Positions 27,543 through 36,200 of a stretch of DNA of 64,000 nucleotides are shown here, piece after piece. The DNA lies in NCBI GenBank assembly GCA_913063265.1, contig CAJXZG010000006.1:1-64000 (forward strand). The letters are read 5' to 3'. The DNA is from an uncultured Prolixibacteraceae bacterium. Its GTDB lineage: Bacteria; Bacteroidota; Bacteroidia; Bacteroidales; Prolixibacteraceae. The first letter of the stretch is position 1. Each line of letters starts with the position of its first letter. The notes below the pieces were generated by a model. It worked only from the letters and a program-made list of their open reading frames with translations, was not told the DNA's origin and searched no databases. The position numbers were made by a program, and so were the translations under genes.

Positions 27543-28361
27543 TTATTTCTGCTTATAAACTTTTACATAATCAATATAATATTTCTGAGGAAGAATCGAC
27601 TTATCAAGACCTTCACTGCCTCCCCATGAACCTCCAATTGCAAGATTGATGAGTAAATAATGTGGTTTATCAAAAGGCCATACATCATTTCCTGTTCCTT
27701 CGTTTTCAAAAGAAAAATAGATTTCATCATTCAGGTAAAAGTCCATATGATCTTCAAACCATTCAACCGCATATACATTGAAGTTTTCATAAGGTTTCTC
27801 AATGGTAATCTTATTTCCTTTATTTGTCCCAATGGAATGATTGTACGCTTTTGTGTGAACATTGGCATGAATTACATCGGGGTCGTAACCTACGTTTTCC
27901 ATAATATCGATTTCGCCGCAGTCGGGCCAGCGTGTTCCTTCTTTGTGTGCATCGCCCAACATCCAGATTGCAGGCCAGGTACCCAGTCCGGTCGGTAGTT
28001 TTGCCTTTACTTCAATCCGTCCATATAACATACCTTTTTTACCATAGGTATTTAAACTTGCCGAGGTAATTTCGTTGCCTTCATAATTGTCTTTTCTTGC
28101 TTCAATTACCAGGTTGCCGTTTTCAACACGTGCATTTTCCAATCTTTCTTTTGTATAATACTGGGCTTCTTTATTTCGAATAAATCCTTCTTCATATCCC
28201 CAGATTTCAGGATTTGGCAAACCATCCTCATCAAAATTATCTTCCCAAACCAATTCCCACTCTGGTTCGGCAGATTTAGTAACATTTTCAGTATTTGATT
28301 TTTTTGCATTATTACAGGACAGTGTCATCAATACGACAGATAAAAACAGAATTAGTTTCAT
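27543..28361 (-). CDS. GH16 beta-glucanase (laminarinase-like), lipoprotein
   Basis: A 272-residue lipoprotein (Cys16 in LMTLSC) consisting of one GH16 jelly roll. The catalytic motif is GEIDIMENVG, with nucleophile Glu150, Asp152 and acid/base Glu155, the ExDxxE spacing with extra Met found in laminarinases. WELVWEDNFDEDGLPNPEIW, LPTGLGTWPAIWML, HANVHTKAYNH and LLINLAIGGSWGG are all standard. It probably hydrolyses beta-1,3-(1,4)-glucan at the cell surface or in the periplasm. It is convergent with the T9SS GH5 gene, with which it would make a compact beta-glucan toolset. Confidence 0.94.
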   Translation of the reverse strand: MKLILFLSVVLMTLSCNNAKKSNTENVTKSAEPEWELVWEDNFDEDGLPNPEIWGYEEGFIRNKEAQYYTKERLENARVENGNLVIEARKDNYEGNEITSASLNTYGKKGMLYGRIEVKAKLPTGLGTWPAIWMLGDAHKEGTRWPDCGEIDIMENVGYDPDVIHANVHTKAYNHSIGTNKGNKITIEKPYENFNVYAVEWFEDHMDFYLNDEIYFSFENEGTGNDVWPFDKPHYLLINLAIGGSWGGSEGLDKSILPQKYYIDYVKVYKQK

Positions 28362-28486
28362 GATTTAGATTTTATAATTTCATGTAAAGATAAAAAGCTT
28401 TAAGTGATTTTTAAATCTCGGATAAAAAAAAGCAAAGCAAACAATATGTGAAAGGAGAATGTTACATTCGCAACAAATCGTTGATA

Positions 28487-29098
28487 ATGACAATAAAAGT
28501 TCATCCTAACGCCAGAGCACTTATTTTTGATTTAGACGGCACCTTATCCGATTCATTACCGGTACATCTTGAAACCTGGAATCAAATAGGTAAAAAATTT
28601 GGATTTCATTTCGATCCAAAAATTTTGTTGGAGATGACAGGCCGCCCGACTATTGAGTTTGCTGAACGGATTGTTGAACAATATGGCCTTGCGGAAAAAC
28701 CTGAAAACCTGGTAAGGATGAAACAGGAATCATTTTGGAAATCTTCGCATTTGTTAAAACCGATAGAAGAAGTTGTATCGATTGTAAAATCGAGTTTTGG
28801 AAAAATGCCAATGACCCTTGGAACAGGTGCAAGCCGAACAAGTGCAGAAGTACAACTAAAAGCTTTGGGATTATCAGAATATTTTGATGGAATTGTTTCT
28901 GCCAATGAAGTTACACGGCATAAACCTCATCCGGAAACTTTTTTGGAATGTGCGAAACTTATGGGTGTAGAGCCAAAATATTGCCAGGTTTTTGAAGACG
29001 GAATTTTGGGGATAGAAGCAGGCCAAAAAGCAGGAATGATTGTGACAGATGTCCGCCCTTTTATCAAATATGGCGAGTGGGCAATTGTCAAGAGTTAG
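28487..29098 (+). CDS. HAD hydrolase, beta-phosphoglucomutase-like
   Basis: About 203 residues from the ATG at 28487 (MTIKVHPNARALIFDLDG). A GTG 39 bases upstream is in frame, but its residues match nothing in the family. HAD motif I is FDLDGTLSDS, motif II LGTGAS, motif III the Lys in RHKPHPETF and motif IV FEDGILGIEAG. The helical cap between motifs I and II fits subclass I (beta-phosphoglucomutase / sugar-phosphate phosphatase). The substrate is probably a hexose phosphate. It follows the glucanase genes but is divergent from GH16, so co-regulation is uncertain. Confidence 0.9.
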   Translation: MTIKVHPNARALIFDLDGTLSDSLPVHLETWNQIGKKFGFHFDPKILLEMTGRPTIEFAERIVEQYGLAEKPENLVRMKQESFWKSSHLLKPIEEVVSIVKSSFGKMPMTLGTGASRTSAEVQLKALGLSEYFDGIVSANEVTRHKPHPETFLECAKLMGVEPKYCQVFEDGILGIEAGQKAGMIVTDVRPFIKYGEWAIVKS

Positions 29099-29101
29099 GC
29101 A

Positions 29102-29164
29102 GGTTACTGGATGCTGGTTACTGGTTGTTAGTTGCTAGTTATTGGTTGTTGGTTGTTGGTTATT
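29102..29164. repeat. short tandem repeat (GGTTNNTGGTTGTT type)
   Basis: Degenerate repetition of units such as ggttactgg, ttgttag and ttggttgttgg follows directly after the HAD gene stop. No ORF or stable hairpin results. Confidence 0.65.
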
Positions 29165-29217
29165 TTACAACATTTTATATTCATTAGATATTGTCAAAGC
29201 GTTAAAAAATCTGTTTC

Positions 29218-30147
29218 ATGGGACACTTTCTGGTTGCATTTAAAACTGTGCTTCCTCTTTTTCTTGTGATTGTTTCGGGAGCAGTTTTTTCCCGAACAAA
29301 AGTTTGTACCTCGGAATGGACGGATGTTCTGAATAAATATGCTTTATACATTGGATTTCCGGCACTTGTAATTGCATCTATGTTTGAGCTTGAGATTGGA
29401 AAAGAATCTTATGCTGAACTGATAATTTATACTTCAGTTTATATTGTGTTTTGTATGGTTCTGGCTTTTCCGATAGCCAAAATTTTCCGGCTCTCAAAAA
29501 ATATGTTGCGTTCGCTGTTTTTAATTTTACCTTTTGGAAACTTTGCTTACCTGGGAATTCCGGTTTTGGAGAATGCCTATGGAAAAGAGATATTGCCTGC
29601 CGCTGCAATTATTTCTGCCATTTATCTTTTTTGGTTACTTACACTGGGAATAATCCTGATTGAAATTTATGGCGAAGAACAAATCCATCCAAAAAAACTG
29701 GCACTAAACCTTGTTCAAAATCCACTGCTGCTTTCGGTTATTGCCGGGCTGCTTATTGTATTTCTCAGAATTGAATTGCCTGAGTTTGCAGTTAAAACCA
29801 TTCAGCTATTTGCAGGTTCGGTAACTGCTGTTGTACTTTTCTCCCTGGGCATTTTTTTGGGTAAACAAAAAACTGGTAAACTAAAAGAATGGTATGGAGT
29901 TTTTATTTTGGTTGGCTTAACCATGTTGATTTTACCCTTTATTTTTTACCAGGTGTTGTTACAGACGGACATCCCTACCCGCTTATTAAAAGCTTCTGTA
30001 ATCGATGCTTCGATGCCACTGGGATTAACCCCCTATGTTCTTTCTGAAATGTATAAGCTAAAAACCACACTGGTAGCACGAATTGTTGTTTTTGGAACAA
30101 TAATTTCAGTAGTTGTTATTCCTTTTTGGATGGTAATTTTGGGGTAA
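29218..30147 (+). CDS. AEC-family transporter (auxin efflux carrier-like)
   Basis: A 309-residue membrane protein with about 10 helices in two inverted halves. GNFAYLGIPVLENAYG in the first half and ASMPLGLTPYVLSEMY in the second are the family's broken-helix motifs, and LVQNPLLLSVIAGLL marks the start of the second half. Bacterial members carry small organic acids or amino acids, often malate. The neighbours give no clue to the substrate. A terminator follows at 30190-30231. Confidence 0.88.
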   Translation: MGHFLVAFKTVLPLFLVIVSGAVFSRTKVCTSEWTDVLNKYALYIGFPALVIASMFELEIGKESYAELIIYTSVYIVFCMVLAFPIAKIFRLSKNMLRSLFLILPFGNFAYLGIPVLENAYGKEILPAAAIISAIYLFWLLTLGIILIEIYGEEQIHPKKLALNLVQNPLLLSVIAGLLIVFLRIELPEFAVKTIQLFAGSVTAVVLFSLGIFLGKQKTGKLKEWYGVFILVGLTMLILPFIFYQVLLQTDIPTRLLKASVIDASMPLGLTPYVLSEMYKLKTTLVARIVVFGTIISVVVIPFWMVILG

Positions 30148-30189
30148 AGAACATATTTTAATCAAAAAAACTTTTGTAAAAATAGTTTT

Positions 30190-30231
30190 AGGGAAAGGTT
30201 AAAAATTTAAAATCACTTAAAACCTTTCCCT
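30190..30231. terminator. probable terminator between AEC and giant-protein genes
   Basis: Perfect 11-bp inverted repeats (arms around GGGAAAGGTT at 30191-30200 and AACCTTTCCC at 30221-30230) are separated by about 20 AT-rich bases and followed by TTTATTAT. It lies 43 bases after the AEC stop and may also serve the convergent giant gene. Confidence 0.65.
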
Positions 30232-30263
30232 TTATTATAAAATGATGAATTTATATTAGAAAC

Positions 30264-33200
30264 CTATTCCTTTTTATAAATTGCTTTACCGTAATAAACT
30301 CCCTTACCAATTCTTACCCGGTAAAAATACATTGCACTTACTATTTTATCCGGTATAAACTCTGCATTATAAGCAGTACCACCTATTATTATCTGGTCAA
30401 ATAAAGTTTCTATATAGCGACCAGTCATATCATAGATATCAATTTTCGCTTCAACAGTTTCCGGTGAACTAAATTCAAACCTCAAATGATGATTAAAAGG
30501 ATTTGGATAAACTTTCAGGTCTGCATATTTAAGGTCTCGTTCAATAGAAGTTACAATTTCAGCAGATTTATCCTTATCTTTTGCTGAATGGATTACAATT
30601 GAACCACCACTGATTGTTGTTGCAGGATCTGCATTCTCATCATCATTCGAATCGATACAGTTATTATCATAAACAACTTTATTGCTATTGTCCTTATCCC
30701 AGATTTTTATTCGGAATTTATCCAAACCGTCTCCTTTTATTTCACCGTCTATCGCTGATACAAGGAAACCATAATTACCGATTCCGTTAATAGTTCCGGT
30801 ACCTGTGTAATTAGCCTTGAAATTTGCAATTACCAGGCGCATGTCATCATATGCCGAACTATGGAAGTTGATATCACCGGCTTTAAACTGGAATTCGGTG
30901 TTGCCATCCGGAACTGTTGATCCTTTTTTGTATTTGGCCACCAATCCAAAACTGGCTTTGCCCGTTACACCCTCACCTTCCGCATTTTTAAAGCCACACT
31001 CAGGAGACCAGAACCAACCACCACCGGTTACAAATCCACCATCGGGATCATATACAACTACATACTTGTATTCATATACATCAATTTCGCCACAGGGATC
31101 TGTTACTGTAACAGTAACTGTATAAACTCCCGGTTCTGAATATGTATGGGTGGCAATTAGTGAACCTGTTGAAGTGGAATAATTGTCTTCAAGTAAATCA
31201 TCCCATTGAACATTTACTTCTGTTGCATTATCATCGGTAAATGAAATATTCAACGAAGTTTCCGTACCGAGTTGCATTGGCTCAATTGTATTTGGCAGAA
31301 CCTCATTAATTAAAGGTACAGCATTAAGCAGATTAACATTGAACGTGCAGTTAACACTGTTCCCGTTTCCATCGTCAGCAGTGAGCGTAACGGCAACAAT
31401 CTGAGCACCATGGTATGCGGTACCGGAAGCCGGACTCTGGGTTACAGTTACACCGCAGTTATCCGTGGCTGCACCGACAGTAAAGTCGGGTATCGTTGCA
31501 CCACAGGTTCCATCGAGCACAATAGTCTGGTCAGACGGGCAAGAAAGCACCGGCGGAATATTATCCACGACTGTTACAGTTGCCTCACATGTAGATACAT
31601 TTCCATTTACATCAGATACAGATAGGATTACTATATTTGTTCCAATATGGGTACAGTTAAAATCAGTCTGGCTTAGTCCAAGTGAAACAATTCCGCAGGC
31701 ATCACTGGAACCGGCATCAATATCAGTTGCAGTAATCGAAGCCGCACCGTTGGCATCCAATTGAATGGTAATATCCTGGCAAATGGCCGCTGGTGGAATG
31801 TTGTCAACGACTGTTACTGTAGCCGTACAGGTTGATACATTATCATTGTTATCCGTCACGGTCAGGGTGACGTTATTTGGCCCAATGTTGGTACATGTAA
31901 AGGTATTAGGAGTTACACTTAGTGACTTGATACCACAGGCATCGTTTGAGCCTTTGCCTGATGGAGCGCCTTCATCCTTAATACAACGGACACTAAAACC
32001 GTAGTATTTTTTATCATCTGCACGATAGATTTGACCGGTATGACTGTTCAGACTCCGATTCCATGCGAGTATAGCGGATATCTCTGTAGAACTCCACCAA
32101 CCACCCGTGATTCCAATACGAGAAAAAATACCATTGTCAGTTCTGTGGGCACCAGGGAGACATGAAAAGCCAGAATCATCAGTTCCGTTACCATAATTCC
32201 AACCACTGGTAGCTTTTAATTTAGTCCCTTCATCCGTGCCTCGATAACGTGTACCATCAGCTTGACTTAGAGTCATGCCGATAAATATCTCCAATTGTTT
32301 AATTTCTTCATCAGTTGGGATATGCCAACCTGAAGGACACAGTTTTCCAGAATTAACTGCATACCAGTTATAAAGTGGACCGTAAGTATTATGAAAAGTA
32401 TCATAATCGTTGTTATACCAGCATAAACCTGGTGAAATTAAATTTGTCCATGCAATATCATCTGTTACAACTGGAATAGTTGTGCCATCATTGAATTTAG
32501 TGGCTTTCAGATTTTCAGCCATCCAGATTTGTTCTCCTATCCTTATCCATTTATATTCATGCCCGTCGCGTTCATCAATAAATGTACCTGATTCACCGGA
32601 AAAAGGTGAACTATTGTCAATATCTTCGGCTGTAATCATAGCAATTCCTGATTCGTCCAGTTCCACTGTAATATTCTGGCAGAGCGCTTCCGGCGGGATA
32701 TTGTCTTCAACAGTTACTGTTGCTTCGCAGGTAGAGAAATTCCCGCTGTTGTCGGTCACGGTCAGTATGACGGTATTTTCCCCGACATCATCACAAGTAA
32801 ATGTATTTGGAGCAACGCTCAACGAAGCTATTCCACAGGCATCACTGGAACCGTCATCCACATCATCAGCACTAATTGAAGCTGCACCACTGGCATCCAG
32901 TTCAACGGTGATATCCCGGCAAAGAGCCAGAGGAGGAATATTGTCCAACACAGTCACAACCGAGGTGCAAGTCGTAACATTATCATTGTTATCAGTCACG
33001 GTCAGGGTGATGGTATTTGGCCCGACATTAGCACAGGTAAAGGTATTTGGAGTCACACTGATTGATTGAATACCACAGGCATCGTTTGAGCCATTGCCTG
33101 AACCTGCTGAGGCACTTGCATCCTTAATGCATCTGACACTAAAACCAGGTGTCTTATAGTCTCCAGCTCGATAGATATTAGTGCGAGCGTATCCTAATCG

Positions 33201-36200
33201 ACGGTGCCATGCAAAAGATTGCGTATCCTCTGTGGTACTCCAATAATAACCGATTTGTCCAATGCCCGCGAATGAGCTGGATCCTGAATAACCTCCAGGA
33301 ATACCCATAAAACCTGTTTCTTCAAAAACAGGATCCAATTCTAACAATCCATCAAGCCATAGATTAGCATTCCCGGCCAGTTTGCTACCCTCATTTGTAC
33401 CTCGCCAAAATATCTCATCAGCTTCACTTTGGCCCATTCCCAAAAACATTTCCAATTGTTTCCATTCTGCATCACTTGGCAAGTGCCAGCCATCTGGAGA
33501 TATCCCCTGTACACCACTTGGATTGGCAGAACTACTGCCTGCACCTGCCATTGCAGCTATCCAGTTGTATAAAACTCCATAAGTGGAGTAATTAGCCGTT
33601 GCTTTTGCTTCTGATACATCAGTACCAAAGTACTCATAAACACAATAATGGGGTTCCGTTCCGGATAATTGCGGAGGACTTACAGAAGGCAGGTAAGCCA
33701 GATTTTCAGCCATCCAGATTTGATCTCCGATTTTTACCCATTTGTATTCATGCCCGTCGCGTTCATCCGTAAATGTACCTGATTCACCAGTAAAAGGTGA
33801 GTCAAAATCAATATCTTCGGCTGTAATTGTTGCCATTCCTGATTCGTCCAGTTCTACCGTAATATTCTGACAGAGTGCTTCAGGAGGCACGTTGTCTTCA
33901 ACTATTACTGTAGCAGTACATGTTGATTCATTCCCGTTAATATCAGTGACGGTTAAAGTTACATTGTTAGTCCCAACATGAGTACAGTTAAAATCCGTCT
34001 GGCTCAGCACAAGCGAAGCAATACCACAGTCATCGTTTGAGCCGTTATCAATATCTTCTACAGTAATTGTTACTGTACCATTGGCATCGAGTTGAACCGT
34101 AATATCCTGACAAACGGCGATAGGTGGGACATTGTCTTCAACTGTTACTGTAGATGCACATGTTGAAACATTACCGTTATTGTCGCTTACAGTTAATAGT
34201 ACCGAGTTGGGACCAACTTCTGTACAGGTAAACGTATTAGGCGAAACTGTCATAGATGCAATTCCACAGGCATCGTTTGAACCATTGTTTATATCAGCTG
34301 CTGTAATGCTTACGTCTGCTGTTGTTACGCTAACATCCTTTATACATCGAACTGAATATCCAAGTTCTTTCATGCTGTGACTGATGCTGGCATAATCCCT
34401 GGAATAGGCTAAACGAAAATCTCCACCGCGATCAGAAGAAAATTCGAGACTACTCCACCAATAGCCATAATAAGTACTGCTTCTGAAAATACCGTCTGCG
34501 CCTAAATTACCACTAGGAAGAGCTGTAAAGCCAAAATCATCAGTTCCGGCGCCGGTTACCTGCCAATCCAATATAGCTTTGAGTGCTTTACCTTCAGCAC
34601 TTGAATGTCCGTTGACGGCTAAATAATTGATTAGTTCTGTCCATTCAGCCTCAGTGGGAATATGCCAGCCGTTAGGAGCTACTCCCTGCAAACTGACTGG
34701 ATCAGAAGTACTGTTCCCTTCAAGGGCCATTGCGGCTGGCCAATTATACAATACACCATAGGTAGCATAGTAATTACTTGATTTTGCTTCATTAACATCT
34801 GTACCATTGTATCCCATGACATAGTAATAGGACTCAGTAGAGGATCTTACACTACTCGGACTGACAGAAGGTAGGTAAGCAAGGTTTTCAGCCATCCATA
34901 CCTGGTCTCCTATTTTTACCCAATTGTATTCAGTACCATCCCGTTCATCAGTAAATGTACCGTTTTCTGAAGCATCAAGCTGAACAGTTATGTCTTTACA
35001 TAGGGCTTGCGGCGGAATGTTGTCTTCAACAGACACTGTAGCTTCACAGATAGAGACATTCCCGTTAACATCGGTGACTGATAAGGTTACCAAATTATCG
35101 CCTACATCGTCACACCCAAATGCATTCGGAGATACGGTCATTGATGCAATTCCACAATTATCATTTGAACTATTATCAATATCTGCTGCTGTGACTGTGG
35201 CAAATCCTGAAACTTCGCCTTCGTTTACCATGACAATATTTACATCCTTAATACAACGAACACTTAAACCATAATTTTTATAAATACTTTGTCTTGCTAT
35301 TTCATCATAAGGTTTATCCAGATGTCTATACCAAGCCTCAGATTCATATGTTTCATTCTGCGATGAAGTCCACCAACTTCCATAATGCGATGCACCATAA
35401 AAAGATCCGTTTCCATGCAAATAACCGCCAGGAAATGCAGTAAAACCATAATCATCGGTACCATTGCCATCAGCCCGCCATCCAATGGTTGATTTTAATT
35501 TAGCTCCTACATTTGTACCTCTCCATCCTGTATTATCAGCTTCACTTTGGCTCATTCCCAGGAACATTTCCAGTTGTTTCCACTCTTCATCTGAAGGCAA
35601 ACGCCAACCTTCAGGGCACGCGGAAATAGCAGTTTCCCAATTATATAACCTGCCATAGGTTGCTACATTTGTTTCATCATTGTTATATGCCCAGCATCCT
35701 TCAACTGCATTATAAGCCAGGTTTTCAGCCATCCAGATCTGTTCTCCTATTTTTACCCATTTGTATTCATGTCCATCGCGTTTGTCGGTAAATGTTCCGT
35801 GACCTGAGGCATCAAGTTGAACAGTGATGTCTTTGCATAGGGCTTGTGGCGGAACATTGTCTTCGATAGTCACTGTAGCTTCGCAGGTTGATACATTGCC
35901 ATTATTATCGGTAACAGTAAGAATGACTGTATTTTCTCCTACATCTGAGCAAGTAAAAACACTTTGCGAAACAGATAAGGTAATTTGATTGCCAGTACTA
36001 CCGTCGTCAATAGATGAAGGTTCAAGGATTGCCTGACCATTATTGTCGAGTTGGAGTGTGGTATTTTGACATATTGCTGCACAGGAACTTCCTAGTCGGG
36101 CAACAAAAATATCATCAAGACCTGAGCCAGTTAGGTTTATTTCATCAAAAGTTCCGGATCCTCCATAGCTTCCTGTTACAACTAAGTTATCTAAATTCCC

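Noticed and set aside
28448-28486. GTG start upstream of the HAD gene
   Set aside because: The residues before the ATG at 28487 do not match HAD proteins.
29102-29164. CRISPR-like array
   Set aside because: The repeats are contiguous, degenerate and lack spacers.
31973-35800. Diversity-generating retroelement
   Set aside because: FISUMP tips invite the idea, but no reverse transcriptase, template repeat or accessory gene is in the window.
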